Made by a program: the position numbers and the translations under genes
Part shown: positions 53,468 through 62,670 of the stretch, one piece after another
Position numbering within the stretch: position 1 is the first letter of the stretch
Layout: every line of letters starts with the position of its first letter
NCBI GenBank assembly: GCA_947503925.1
Contig: CANNFQ010000001.1
Span: 62,001-126,000 of the forward strand
Direction of reading: 5' to 3'
Source: an uncultured Paracoccaceae bacterium
GTDB lineage: Bacteria > Pseudomonadota > Alphaproteobacteria > Rhodobacterales > Rhodobacteraceae
Length of the DNA stretch: 64,000 nucleotides
The notes under the pieces: generated by a model
What the model was told of the DNA's origin: nothing
Databases searched by the model: none
The model's input: the letters and a program-made list of their open reading frames with translations, nothing else

Positions 53468-54334
53468 ATGATGATTGCGAGATTTGGTACTTTTGCGGGT
53501 GTGATTAGCCTTGCTGCGGCGTGTAGTGGCGGAGGCGGTGACGACGGAGACGGCGACACAGTAGATCCGCCTCCTGCCGCTGTTGAAACGACGGTCGTTG
53601 CATCCAAGGATGAGATTGCAACGTTTTCCTACGGAACATTTTTGTTTCCCGGTGGCGCTAACGGTGCCGGCCCCCCAAGTGAGTTTGACGTAGGTGTCAT
53701 CATCCCAGGGTCGGGTGGTCTGTTGTTCCTCTCGAATATCGTCAACAACGACGCGAGCATTGTTGAGCCGGAAGGGTTCACAGCTTACATCACGCGAGCA
53801 AACCTTGCCGACAGCGGAGGGCGCGCTGTTCGTGGGTTGACCCCATCGGGGGCAGGTGAGGCAATCGCAGTGATTTATGCTGAACCGCGTACAGATGCAC
53901 TGAGCTATTTTCTTGACCGGGAGATAGATTCCGTCATTCCAGTGACAGGCACTGCCGACTATGCGGGTGGCTATATGGGGCTCTATCGATTTGCCAGCGA
54001 TAATAGTCCTGCAGGCCACATCACCGGCCGTGTGGCACTATCTGTCGATTTTTCCAGCAATGCAGTCAGTGGTTTGATCACGGATCGCGCCAACACCGGC
54101 ATAGAAACGCTGGACCCAATTACGTTGGAGGTTGGGACGCTTGTGGATGGCAGCTTCAGTGGCACGACGACGGGTGGGGATTTTGACAGCACGGTTGCTT
54201 CGTCTGGGACATTCAGTGGGATGATCGTCGGCGAAAACGGCCAAGAGGTGATCGGTGGCTTGCAATTGACCCACCGCGCCGGAGGCGCTGATCGCTTTGA
54301 CGAGATTGGCGTGTTCGTCGGGGTCGAAGAGTAG
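53468..54334 (+). CDS. TbpB-like (transferrin-binding-protein-like) lipoprotein
   Basis: 288 residues. Lipoprotein signal with lipobox S-L-A-A-A-C-S and a following Gly/Asp linker G-G-G-G-D-D-G-D-G. The C-terminal beta domain shows T-G-T-A-D-Y-A-G-G-Y-M-G-L-Y, a hydrophobic-strand repeat, and N-A-V-S-G-L-I, as in the small TbpB-barrel proteins of Rhodobacterales. Sequential ATGs at 53468 and 53471. Surface exposure is likely; binding to transferrin is not implied in a marine bacterium. Confidence 0.75.
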   Translation: MMIARFGTFAGVISLAAACSGGGGDDGDGDTVDPPPAAVETTVVASKDEIATFSYGTFLFPGGANGAGPPSEFDVGVIIPGSGGLLFLSNIVNNDASIVEPEGFTAYITRANLADSGGRAVRGLTPSGAGEAIAVIYAEPRTDALSYFLDREIDSVIPVTGTADYAGGYMGLYRFASDNSPAGHITGRVALSVDFSSNAVSGLITDRANTGIETLDPITLEVGTLVDGSFSGTTTGGDFDSTVASSGTFSGMIVGENGQEVIGGLQLTHRAGGADRFDEIGVFVGVEE

Positions 54335-54564
54335 CGCCGTTCAGACAACCTATGAACCTAGTTAGAGAACTAAGCGCCTAAAACGTAATTGTCGTCGCAG
54401 TAGTAAGGGACTTCCGACAACCCAGCTTGCAAAACGTTTTCAGGACAAGGCTTTAGGTGGAAATGGCATGCTCGTTGTTGTCCGATTACACGCCTGATGC
54501 TGGTATCGCAGCCGTCCGGTGTGTAGTCTAAGTTAGAACCGAAACAATGACGTGAGTTCGAAAG

Positions 54565-54957
54565 ATGAGAATCCTGGTTTGGGCGATTGTCGGTACAGTT
54601 GTTTCGGGCGCGGGTTTGGTTTCATGTTCAACTGTTTTTGGCTGCCACAATCCAACAGGGTATTGCGGCGACAACGTACCAGATCCGAACCGGGTTGGGG
54701 GACCATCATGGTTCTTGAGCACCACTCCCGACAAGCGGGTCGCATATCACCGCGATCGTTGTCTGTCTCGTGATGCCTCACTCACGCCAAGCGAAGCCAC
54801 GGCATGTGCCCGTCGATCAATTGCTGAGGACGCCCATCATTACTGCGTTCTCTATTATCTGCCTCCGATACGCCCCAAAGACGAAGCAGAAGCGGCCGAA
54901 CGCGAGCGTAACTTTTCGATATGCAAGAACGACATCCGTGCTCAGCATGATCTTTGA
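54565..54957 (+). CDS. Cys-containing small lipoprotein-like hypothetical
   Basis: 130 residues. N-terminal hydrophobic stretch R-I-L-V-W-A-I-V-G-T-V-V-S-G-A-G-L-V-S-C with a Cys that may be a lipobox (L-V-S-C). Then seven further Cys (S-T-V-F-G-C-H-N, Y-C-G-D-N, D-R-C-L-S, T-A-C-A-R, Y-C-V-L and a terminal I-C-K-N), suggesting disulfides. No family recognised. ATG 54565 has AAAGATGAG upstream. Confidence 0.55.
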   Translation: MRILVWAIVGTVVSGAGLVSCSTVFGCHNPTGYCGDNVPDPNRVGGPSWFLSTTPDKRVAYHRDRCLSRDASLTPSEATACARRSIAEDAHHYCVLYYLPPIRPKDEAEAAERERNFSICKNDIRAQHDL

Positions 54958-55063
54958 GCCGACAAGTGTTGTTTGCAGCTTTAATACTGAATGCGTCGCG
55001 TTTTAAGGTCCGCATTACAACATTGCGATTTCATGGGGTGTATTGATGTCACCGCAGGGTGCT

Positions 55064-55312
55064 TCATTTGGCTGGCTGGAAAGTCAGACAGTCATCACCC
55101 TGACACACCATGTCTTTAGCTGGTACTTTGAGTTGATATCCTTTGTAGATCACAAGGTAGGCATCCCGCTCAAAGCCTGCAAACTGTCCGCTGACCATCA
55201 CTGTAGCGTCAGCTGATGTCAGTACGATTTCACCAGACTGAGCATTGCCGGGCACAATGAGCATCGTGAAGCCAACCAACGCGGTGGCCGCGCTTTGTAG
55301 TGCTTTAATCAT
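55064..55312 (-). CDS. Small secreted protein, paralogue of the one at 15.6 kb
   Basis: 82 residues: signal peptide (M-I-K-A-L-Q-S-A-A-T-A-L-V-G-F-T-M-L) and a mature part I-V-L-T-S-A-D-A-T-V-M-V-S-G-Q-F-A-G, Y-L-V-I-Y-K-G-Y-Q-L-K-V-P, M-V-C-Q-G-D-D-C. It shares with the 15633-15905 protein the order L-T-S-x-D, V-x-V-x-G-x-F-A-G, A-Y-x-V-I-Y-x-G-Y-x-L, D-x-x-C-x-G-D-x-C. The paired Cys probably form a disulfide in the periplasm. Function unknown. Confidence 0.72.
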   Translation of the reverse strand: MIKALQSAATALVGFTMLIVPGNAQSGEIVLTSADATVMVSGQFAGFERDAYLVIYKGYQLKVPAKDMVCQGDDCLTFQPAK

Positions 55313-55800
55313 TGATTATGTTCGCTTTCCGGGTGGCGTGGTCATTCCACCTCATTGCCGGTGACGACAACGCCAGAAAACTGAGAATCGTTGCCGCCAC
55401 CATTTACTATCCAAATCTTTGTCACTGACTACGTTTCCATTTTGGATTTCAAATGTGTCAGCTTGTGGCCAACCCAGACTGGCCTTTTGTGCAGGCCCGG
55501 CACAATTGCGCCCAAATCGGCCTACGTCGCATCAGGGTCACCTTGAGGGAATGGTAAAGTGAAAGCTTCAATGCCCGATTCAGCGAGGCGCTGTTGAACG
55601 GCGACGTCTTCAACACCCTGCGCGAGGCTCAAACCTCGATCAAACAATAGCGCGTTCACTACGATATCGCCTGCCAGCGCCGGAAAGTGCCGTTCCAATG
55701 GACCAGAGGCCCACGATGCACCAAGAATTAATCCGGGCCACCCGATGCCGGCAGACCAGTATCTGGCAACACCAAAACAACCGGCAACGCTTGCGCTTTA
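55313..55800. other. 488-base stretch without a clear gene
   Basis: No complete gene. Minus strand 55522-55797 holds a stop-to-stop frame of about 91 codons with no ATG, containing G-D-I-V-V-N-A-L-L-F-D-R-G-L-S-L-A-Q and A-E-S-G-I-E-A-F-T-L-P-F. It is in the same frame as, and directly behind, the double stop of the methyltransferase-like gene. It looks protein-like but unassignable, possibly a remnant. Confidence 0.4.
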
Positions 55801-56415
55801 CTAGAAATACCTGAAGAACAAACTGATCGCTAACGGCAAATGCTCCTTAGGCATTTGATCAGGCAGGATTTCAAACCTCGCCATACGACCGCAAATTTCC
55901 ACGGGTTCGATGAAAACGCCCAAGGCCTCGAACCTTGGGCGTACTTCCTGCCAGTTCTTGCGCGGGTTCATGAAGTCATCAAACAACAAATCAACCTTGG
56001 CGTTTGTCATCAGCATTGCGGTTACGACGCATGCTGGACGGTACAATCCGTCGACAAGAATGACATCGGGTTGTTGAAAATCATCGCGTTGCCAAACCGA
56101 CATCGGATACTTCCAATAGTCGCGCCAATTCTTGTCGCTGACGGCCTTACCCCATTTTTTGGTCTCGCCAATATCGACATGATGCATTTGGAACGACGTG
56201 GTTTCATGCTTGCGGGCGGCAAGGCCGGATCGAAGGTTCTCTGACCATGCTTTATCGGATTCCACCGAAAATATCTTTTTGTCCGTCATGTTTGCAGCAA
56301 GAACTGTACTGCCGCCGCTGCCATATTCAAGGATCGTGCCAGCCCGATCATAATAGCTGTGCAAAAAAGCGGCCTCTGCGGGTGGTAGTGTCAGCTGAGG
56401 TTCGACAAAACTCAT
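55801..56415 (-). CDS. Class I SAM methyltransferase-like protein
   Basis: 204 residues: I-L-E-Y-G-S-G-G-S-T-V-L-A (a SAM-motif-I-like glycine loop), I-F-S-V-E-S-D-K-A-W-S-E-N (acidic motif II), D-V-I-L-V-D-G-L-Y-R and D-L-L-F-D-D-F. The set resembles O-methyltransferase-fold proteins in glycan loci (the FkbM/methyltransferase-like class). It has no neighbours of a pathway, so substrate is unknown. Two stop codons in a row end it (TAG TAA). Confidence 0.65.
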   Translation of the reverse strand: MSFVEPQLTLPPAEAAFLHSYYDRAGTILEYGSGGSTVLAANMTDKKIFSVESDKAWSENLRSGLAARKHETTSFQMHHVDIGETKKWGKAVSDKNWRDYWKYPMSVWQRDDFQQPDVILVDGLYRPACVVTAMLMTNAKVDLLFDDFMNPRKNWQEVRPRFEALGVFIEPVEICGRMARFEILPDQMPKEHLPLAISLFFRYF

Positions 56416-56917
56416 AACAGCTCCTATTCGCCTGACGTCCCAGCGACCAAGTAAACCACCGGATTGATGTGAACATCTTGAAGTTTTTCACTTCGTGCTG
56501 CGATGTTTTTGGCGGGATTGGCATGGGATGTAAATGACTTTGCTGTGGTGAACACCCCCGGCTACTTAAGAGACACGATCCCTGCTAACGAGCACGTCTA
56601 GACGGGGCGTCGGACGGAGTACGGTGGGTATCGAGCTTGTCGGGATGGGTCGTTTTAAAGGCTTACGCAGGCGCGCCACTCTTTTCAACGGCGCCCCCGC
56701 CGGACGACGGACGCCAAAACCGTCCATCTCAGCAGCGCGTCTCAAACCTCCGATATTGCGCGGTTTTGGCGCCAGTGACGTGGCATTATCGGGTCCTGTC
56801 CCTAAGCTCTGCTTCAAGCCAACGCATTCAGGGACAGCTAGCTTGTTGCGGGGATAGCTGCGAGCGGCAATGGCTCGATAATATCGCACCAATGCCATAC
56901 AGCTGTTGAGGTGCCAT
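56416..56917. other. 502-base stretch without a recognisable gene
   Basis: Several overlapping short frames on both strands around 56.57-56.91 kb are Arg/Pro-rich mutual shadows with no ribosome site. No RNA gene or repeat is recognised. Confidence 0.5.
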
Positions 56918-57853
56918 ATGTTTGACTATGATGCATTGGACGCGTTGGGCGGGATCCGTGATCATGACGCATGGTTGTCTGACTACCAGGCGCCGCCGCC
57001 GGGTCCCGTCGCCGGCCCCAACCTTGTTCCCGTCACCAATACGCGCATTGCGCCATGGCGGTGGGTCTGCAAGGTTTTGGTGAGATACCGTCGCAGCGAC
57101 TTGAATTTCCCCGTGATCGGAACACCGATTGGCGACGCGTGGGTGGCCGGGACCGGCGTTTTGATTTCAGCTCGCTATCTACTGACGGCCGGTCATAACC
57201 TGCGGGCGGTGAAGGGCGGTAAGACCTATAAGCCATCCGAGATCCACATTGTTCCGGCGCAGGTCCCTGCGCGCGACGTCCCATCTAGCGGCCCCTTTGG
57301 TGTCTGGCGGTCATCGACGGCGCAGACATTCACACCATCAGGGTTGTTTGACCCAAGCCAAGCCAAGGCCCGGTTGTTTGATTACGGATTGGTCAGGGTT
57401 AACCGCAAGAATTTCACGAGCTTGGGAAAGATACGTATCCCCGGCAAGAAAGAGAGATTTGGCTGGTTCGGGTCGGCCACCGGCGACTCCGTGAAGAAGT
57501 TCAGCAATCTTTACGGCACAACCATTACCCATCGAAAGGTCAATGTTGCCGGCTTTCCGATGATATCAGGAGTAAACCGCCAGATGCGGCGCGGGTTCAA
57601 CCTGATCGACGCTGTGCGGCCCTCATTGCGGCCAGGCGGGCCACGGGTGCCGCTTTTGCGATATAGGATCAACGCCAACAGTGGCCTAAGTGGTGCGCCC
57701 ATCTGGCTAAAGGAACCCAACGGTGGCCGTAGGCTGATCGCCATTCACAGCGGGCGTGAGGACGGAAACTCGTTTGGGTTGCTATTGCGCTCGACAGTGC
57801 TAAGCTTTCTTGCCCAGCATGGTGTTCCGGCGGAAGAATTGCGCGTAAGCTGA
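56918..57853 (+). CDS. Trypsin-like serine protease without a visible leader
   Basis: 311 residues from ATG 56918 (GAGG 6 bases upstream). Catalytic triad positions are visible: His93 in Y-L-L-T-A-G-H-N, Asp155 in L-F-D-Y-G-L-V-R-V, Ser258 in S-G-L-S-G-A-P-I-W. The V8/glutamyl-endopeptidase-like G-x-S-G-x-P is slightly altered. The N-terminus M-F-D-Y-D-A-L-D-A-L-G-G-I is polar, with no signal peptide in this or the TTG-extended form, so it may be cytoplasmic or use another export route. Substrate unknown; isolated gene. Confidence 0.85.
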   Translation: MFDYDALDALGGIRDHDAWLSDYQAPPPGPVAGPNLVPVTNTRIAPWRWVCKVLVRYRRSDLNFPVIGTPIGDAWVAGTGVLISARYLLTAGHNLRAVKGGKTYKPSEIHIVPAQVPARDVPSSGPFGVWRSSTAQTFTPSGLFDPSQAKARLFDYGLVRVNRKNFTSLGKIRIPGKKERFGWFGSATGDSVKKFSNLYGTTITHRKVNVAGFPMISGVNRQMRRGFNLIDAVRPSLRPGGPRVPLLRYRINANSGLSGAPIWLKEPNGGRRLIAIHSGREDGNSFGLLLRSTVLSFLAQHGVPAEELRVS

Positions 57854-58329
57854 TAGGATAATCTGTTTTGAGTGCAGCAAGGTCTTGCAGATGCACCAGT
57901 CACCCTGACGGCGCAATGGTATTGACCTGCTCGCCCAAGACTCCGCTAATTTGAGTTAGCCCCGTTCAGGTTCTGGCTATTCTTTGACCGATTAGCATAT
58001 TTAGCTGGTGTCATGCTAGCGAGGCAGTTTGTAAGTCGGTCGCGTGACTTTGAAAGATGACAGCAGGTTAAGGTCGCGCCAAGAATCATCTACGCAATCT
58101 GCTTTCTGATTGTTGTAAAAGGAAGTCGAACTGAGCAGCACATGGGTTCGGTTGTGGCTCGCCTCAACTGAATTCGTCGTAGTCACACTTGTGGTTCCCA
58201 CAAATCATCTTGACCGGCGTCAATAACGATCCGTGGTCAGGTATAACACCGATTGGCCCAAGACATGGTCCAGCGAACCCGCCGGCGTTCTGATTTATGA
58301 TTTGAAAACGGTATCTTATGGGAAACCAA
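57854..58329. other. 476-base stretch between protease and tRNA-Glu
   Basis: No supportable gene; a 61-codon minus-strand frame at 58016-58201 is Thr/Ser-rich without a ribosome site. I looked for a copy of the tRNA-Glu 3' end that might mark an att site and found none here. Confidence 0.5.
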
Positions 58330-58404
58330 TGGCAGTCCCTAGGGGAATCGAACCCCTCTTTCCAGGTTGAAAACCTGGCGTCCTAACCGATAGACGAAGG
58401 GACC
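58330..58404 (-). tRNA. tRNA-Glu (anticodon UUC)
   Basis: On the minus strand the sequence folds as a 75-nt tRNA with encoded CCA. Anticodon stem CCAGG/CCTGG encloses TTTTCAA, anticodon TTC, reading GAA/GAG. T stem AGGGG/CCCCT with GTTCGATTC loop; acceptor GGTCCCT pairs AGGGACT with a G1-U72 wobble and G discriminator. The 3' end faces the sparse accessory patch. Confidence 0.95.
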
Positions 58405-58477
58405 GCACTTGGTGCGCCGCTTTTAGGGAAAGCCGGGGCGGCGCGCAAGAGGGTTTTTGCTGTTTTTTGTGGCGAAT

Positions 58478-60241
58478 TTAATGTGCCGCTGCGGCGTCTT
58501 CTAACCGCAATTGCACAGATTGCCGTCCCTGCCACGTATTCGTTTCCAAACGCCCGGCCAGATGGAACCGTCCGCCGTTGTGGTGCAAAAGCGCAGGCCC
58601 CATCGGCCTATCCATCGCGCCAAAGCTGATTGCGTCGATCCGCTGGCCCACGCCGTCCCCAAAACTGACTTTCAGGTGATTTGCGCCGACTTGCTTGGCA
58701 AAGTGGACGTGACAATCGGGAAAAGCAAAGCGTGGGGCAGGGGCACCGGCCCCGAAAGGCCCCGCATTTTCGATCTGGTTGATCAGCTCTAGCGTTGCAG
58801 CGCCGGGCATCAAGAGGCCGTCCAGCCGCAGATCGGCAGGTCCGATATCGGCAGCCCCCTGTTTGGCCAGCAATGCGCCGAGCCGTTCCATTGCGGGTTC
58901 CAGCTGGTTGCGCGCGACGGTCAGACCGGCGGCCATCTTGTGCCCGCCACCTTTGATCAACAGCTCTTCCGCTGCGGCACGTTGGATCGCCGCGCCGAGG
59001 TCGATGCCGCTGACCGAACGTCCTGATCCTTTGCCGATCTCCCCATCGAGACCGATGACAATGGCGGGCCGGTTTGTCGCCTCTTTCAACCGCGCGGCAA
59101 CGATGCCGGCGACGCCGGGGTGCCAACCTTCGCCTGCGGCCCAGACCAGTGCGCCGTCGGTGCCGCGTGCCTCGGCCTGTTCCAACGCCTGATCGCGTAC
59201 CTGCGCCTCGACCTCACGCCGTTCCGTGTTCAACTGGTCCAGCCGTTCGGCCAGTGCCTGCGCCTCGTTCGGGTCATCGGTCGCAAGCAACCGCGCGCCC
59301 AGATCGGCCTTGCCAATCCGCCCGCCTGCATTAACCCGTGGCCCCAGCAGAAACCCGAGGTGATAACTGCTGGGCGCCTGATCCAGGCCCGCCACATCGG
59401 CCAAGGCCGTCAATCCGATCCGCTGCCGCCGCGCCATCACCGTCAGCCCCTGACGCACGAAGGCCCGGTTCACCCCGGTCAGCGGGGCCACATCGGCGAC
59501 CGTGGCCAACGCGACCAAATCCAGCATAGCCATCAGATCTGGCCCTTTTTCACCATCTGCCCGCATCTGCCGGTTCACTTCGACCAGCATCATGAAGACG
59601 ACGGCGGCGGCACAAAGATGCCCCAGATCACCGCTTTCATCCTGCCGGTTGGGGTTAACCACTGCATGGGCGGGGGGCAGCGTTTCGCTGCCGAGGTGAT
59701 GGTCAAGCACAATCACATCCGCCCCGATAGCGGCTGCAATAGGCCCGTGTGAAAGGGTTCCGCAATCGACACAGACAATCAGATCATGATCGCGGGCCAG
59801 CGCCGCCATGGCGGCATCATTCGGCCCGTAGCCTTCGTCAATCCGGTCGGGAATATAAAGCGTAGCCTGCTGTCCGCGGACCCGCAGCCATGTGATCAGC
59901 AAGGCGGCAGAGGCCCCGCCATCCACGTCGTAATCGGCGAAAATAGCGATTTTTTCGCCGATTTGCGCAGCCTGCCGAAACCGCGCCGCCGCCTTTTTCA
60001 TATCCCGCATCTGGTGCGGGTCGGGCATCAATTCCCGCAAGGTCGGCGCAAGGTAAGCCCCCGCATCGGGTGCGGCGACCCCGCGCCGGACCAGCATACG
60101 GCAGAGCGGGGCTGGTAGGCCAGTTTCCTGGGCCATCGCCTCTGATTGCCGGTCCTCCTCTGCGGACGGACCAATCCAGCGCCGCCCATTCAGCGAGGCG
60201 ACGACATTCAGAAAAGCGGGTTTATCTTGTGGGGCACTCAT
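58478..60241 (-). CDS. recJ: Single-stranded-DNA-specific exonuclease RecJ
   Basis: 587 residues, near the usual 570-590. DHH superfamily 5'-3' exonuclease of recombination and mismatch repair: D-Y-D-V-D-G-G-A-S-A-A, C-V-D-C-G-T, the name motif V-L-D-H-H-L-G, and C-terminal DHHA1 region K-G-S-G-R-S, K-G-G-G-H-K-M-A-A-G. ATG 60241 has AGGTGG upstream; a GTG two codons earlier is possible. Follows glpX by 30 bases, in the order hom-glpX-recJ. Confidence 0.95.
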   Translation of the reverse strand: MSAPQDKPAFLNVVASLNGRRWIGPSAEEDRQSEAMAQETGLPAPLCRMLVRRGVAAPDAGAYLAPTLRELMPDPHQMRDMKKAAARFRQAAQIGEKIAIFADYDVDGGASAALLITWLRVRGQQATLYIPDRIDEGYGPNDAAMAALARDHDLIVCVDCGTLSHGPIAAAIGADVIVLDHHLGSETLPPAHAVVNPNRQDESGDLGHLCAAAVVFMMLVEVNRQMRADGEKGPDLMAMLDLVALATVADVAPLTGVNRAFVRQGLTVMARRQRIGLTALADVAGLDQAPSSYHLGFLLGPRVNAGGRIGKADLGARLLATDDPNEAQALAERLDQLNTERREVEAQVRDQALEQAEARGTDGALVWAAGEGWHPGVAGIVAARLKEATNRPAIVIGLDGEIGKGSGRSVSGIDLGAAIQRAAAEELLIKGGGHKMAAGLTVARNQLEPAMERLGALLAKQGAADIGPADLRLDGLLMPGAATLELINQIENAGPFGAGAPAPRFAFPDCHVHFAKQVGANHLKVSFGDGVGQRIDAISFGAMDRPMGPALLHHNGGRFHLAGRLETNTWQGRQSVQLRLEDAAAAH

Positions 60242-60271
60242 CGCCACCTACAATATGCGCGACGCGCCCGA

Positions 60272-61237
60272 TTAGCCAGTGGGGTTGCGATAGATCATGC
60301 GCCGAACTGATCCGGTTTTTGAACGCATTAAGATTGTCTCGGCTGTGACAAAGCCGACCTCGCGTTTGATGCCCGGCACAAGGCTGCCATCAGTCACACC
60401 GGTTGCCGCAAAGATCACGTCATTGGTCACCATATCATCGCGGGTATAGACCCGGTCGAAATTGGTAATGCCTGCCTTTTTCGCGCGACCCCGTTCGTCA
60501 TCATTGCGAAATAGCAGCCTGCCAAAAATCTGCCCGCCCATGCATTTCAGCGCGGCGGCAGCCAGCACGCCCTCGGGGGCGCCCCCCGATCCCATATACA
60601 TATCGATCCCCGTCAGATCAGGTTCGGCGCAATGCATCACGCCGGCCACATCGCCATCGGTGATCAGGCGGATCGCGGCGCCGGTGCTGCGCAATTCGGC
60701 AATCACATCCTGATGGCGCGGGCGTTCCAGCACGCAGACGGTGATGTCCTTGGTTGAACAGCCCTTGGCGGCGGCGAGGGCTGACACACGTTCTTCGGGT
60801 GACATATCAAGGGTCACGACGCCGGGCCGGAAGCCGGGACCGATGGCCAGTTTATCCATATAGACGTCAGGTGCATGCAGCATCGACCCGCGTGGCCCCA
60901 TGGCGATGACGGCCAATGCGTTGGGCATGTCTTTTGCAGTCAGCGTGGTGCCTTCCAAAGGATCAAGCGCGATATCAACGCCGGGCCCATCGCCTGTCCC
61001 GACCTCTTCGCCGATGAACAGCATCGGCGCTTCGTCACGCTCGCCTTCCCCAATGACCACAACACCGGCGATTTCAAGCTTGTTCAGCTCTGTCCGCATG
61101 GCGTCCACTGCGGCCTGATCCGCCGCCTTTTCATCGCCCCGGCCGATCAGCGATGCGCAGGCGATTGCTGCTGCCTCTGACACGCGGGCAAGGCCCAGTG
61201 ACAGCATGCGGTCGTTGAAATCGGGTGTATTTGGCAT
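60272..61237 (-). CDS. glpX: Class II fructose-1,6-bisphosphatase GlpX
   Basis: 321 residues with the class II signature: G-E-G-E-R-D-E-A-P-M-L, I-A-L-D-P-L-E-G-T-T-L, and G-S-G-G-A-P-E-G-V-L. Hydrolyses fructose-1,6-bisphosphate in gluconeogenesis and the Calvin/pentose cycles, Mn/Mg dependent. Middle gene of hom-glpX-recJ, 90 bases after hom. Confidence 0.95.
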   Translation of the reverse strand: MPNTPDFNDRMLSLGLARVSEAAAIACASLIGRGDEKAADQAAVDAMRTELNKLEIAGVVVIGEGERDEAPMLFIGEEVGTGDGPGVDIALDPLEGTTLTAKDMPNALAVIAMGPRGSMLHAPDVYMDKLAIGPGFRPGVVTLDMSPEERVSALAAAKGCSTKDITVCVLERPRHQDVIAELRSTGAAIRLITDGDVAGVMHCAEPDLTGIDMYMGSGGAPEGVLAAAALKCMGGQIFGRLLFRNDDERGRAKKAGITNFDRVYTRDDMVTNDVIFAATGVTDGSLVPGIKREVGFVTAETILMRSKTGSVRRMIYRNPTG

Positions 61238-61327
61238 AACGATGATCCTTCAATAAATGAATGCAGCTAAAGCCTTTCTGGCGCGCTGCGGCAAGACTGT
61301 TTGCGCTAAAGTGGTGGCCGCTGTTGG

Positions 61328-62614
61328 TCAGACGGCTTCGATACGGATTGCGACCGGATCGCCGGTGACGACGCCGGTTGATTTGAAATCGGCCAAGGCT
61401 TCATCCAATGCAGTTCGCGTGGTTTTATGCGTGACGATCAGCACCGGTGCGGCAGTATCGTCATGCCCGTATTGGCGCATCCGGTCGATGGAAATCCCTG
61501 CCTCGCCCAGGGCATGGGCGATCTTGGCCAGCGCGCCGGGTTTGTCCAGCAACTGCATCCGCAGGTAATAGGGCGCGGGCACGGCGGCGCGCGCGGCGCG
61601 CGCCTTGCGCAGTTCCGTGGCCGGTTGCCCAAAGGTCGAGATGCGCATCCCCCGCGCCACATCCATCACATCGCCCATCACCGCACTGGCGGTTGGGCCT
61701 TCGCCCGCACCGGGGCCGCGCAGCACGATCTGGCTGACGGCATCGCCTTCAAGCAGCACCATATTGGTCCCGCCCTGAAGTTGCCCCAGCGGCGATGTTT
61801 CAGGCACCAGGCAGGGCGACATGCGTTGTTCCAGCCCGCGACCTGTCAGTTGGGCAACCCCTAACAGTTTGATTTTATAGCCCATGTCGGCGGCTTGGCG
61901 AATATCCTCGATCGTGACAGCGCCGATGCCCTCCAGCTCTACCGCGTCAAAATCGACCTGCGTACCAAAGGCAATTGATGACAACAGCGCCAGTTTATGG
62001 GCCGCATCAATGCCGCCGACATCCAATTCCGGGTCAGCCTCCAGATAGCCCAGCTGATTGGCTTCGTCAAAGACGGCTTCATAGCTCAGCCCGGCATCTT
62101 GCATCCGCGTCAGGATGTAGTTGCAACTGCCGTTCATGACGCCCATGACGCGGCTGATCTCATTGCCTGCCAATCCTTCGGTCAGCGATTTCACGACGGG
62201 TATGCCCCCGGCCACGGCGGCTTCGAACCGGATGACCAGACCTGCCGCCTCTGCCGCTTCGGCCAGCGATTGGCCATGTAACGCCAGCAGTGCCTTGTTT
62301 GCGGTGACAACATCCTTACCGCTGGCAATGGCGGCTTCGGTGGCGTCTTTGGCGGGGCCGTCAGAACCGCCCATGACCTCAACAAATACATCAATGTCAT
62401 CCCGATTGGCCAATGCAACCGGGTCGTCAACCCAGGCATAGTCCGAAAGATCGACATCTCGGTTCTTGGTCTTCGATCGGGCTGAAACAGCGGTGATAAC
62501 AATGGGACGGCCTGCGCGGGTCGCGAGCAATGCGGCGTGTTTTTGTACGATGCGGACAATGCCGACACCCACGGTGCCCAGTCCTGCAATTCCAAGGCGC
62601 AGCGGTTTGCTCAT
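61328..62614 (-). CDS. hom: Homoserine dehydrogenase
   Basis: 428 residues: NAD(P) site G-L-G-T-V-G-V-G-I-V, K-D-V-V-T-A-N-K-A-L-L-A (with catalytic Lys region), G-S-C-N-Y-I-L-T-R-M-Q, L-D-V-G-G-I-D-A-A-H-K, and a C-terminal ACT domain (Y-Y-L-R-M-Q-L-L-D-K-P-G) for feedback control by threonine. Makes homoserine from aspartate semialdehyde. First gene of the hom-glpX-recJ run. Confidence 0.95.
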   Translation of the reverse strand: MSKPLRLGIAGLGTVGVGIVRIVQKHAALLATRAGRPIVITAVSARSKTKNRDVDLSDYAWVDDPVALANRDDIDVFVEVMGGSDGPAKDATEAAIASGKDVVTANKALLALHGQSLAEAAEAAGLVIRFEAAVAGGIPVVKSLTEGLAGNEISRVMGVMNGSCNYILTRMQDAGLSYEAVFDEANQLGYLEADPELDVGGIDAAHKLALLSSIAFGTQVDFDAVELEGIGAVTIEDIRQAADMGYKIKLLGVAQLTGRGLEQRMSPCLVPETSPLGQLQGGTNMVLLEGDAVSQIVLRGPGAGEGPTASAVMGDVMDVARGMRISTFGQPATELRKARAARAAVPAPYYLRMQLLDKPGALAKIAHALGEAGISIDRMRQYGHDDTAAPVLIVTHKTTRTALDEALADFKSTGVVTGDPVAIRIEAV

Positions 62615-62670
62615 CTTTGCTTGTATCCGTCGATTGCTGTGTTTGGGACGGGCATAGCGAATAGCCGTAG

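Noticed and set aside
53240-54019. 259-codon minus-strand open frame
   Set aside because: It is antisense to the lipoprotein gene, which has a lipobox and family-like strands; the minus frame is Cys/Thr/Ile-rich with no ribosome site.
56566-56909. Three overlapping short frames before the serine protease
   Set aside because: Mutual shadows on both strands with Pro/Arg-rich composition.
58330-58404. tRNA-Glu as an att site with a duplicated 3' end
   Set aside because: I scanned the adjacent 5 kb by eye for a copy of the tRNA 3' segment and found none; only a short CCCTAG match near 53.44 kb.
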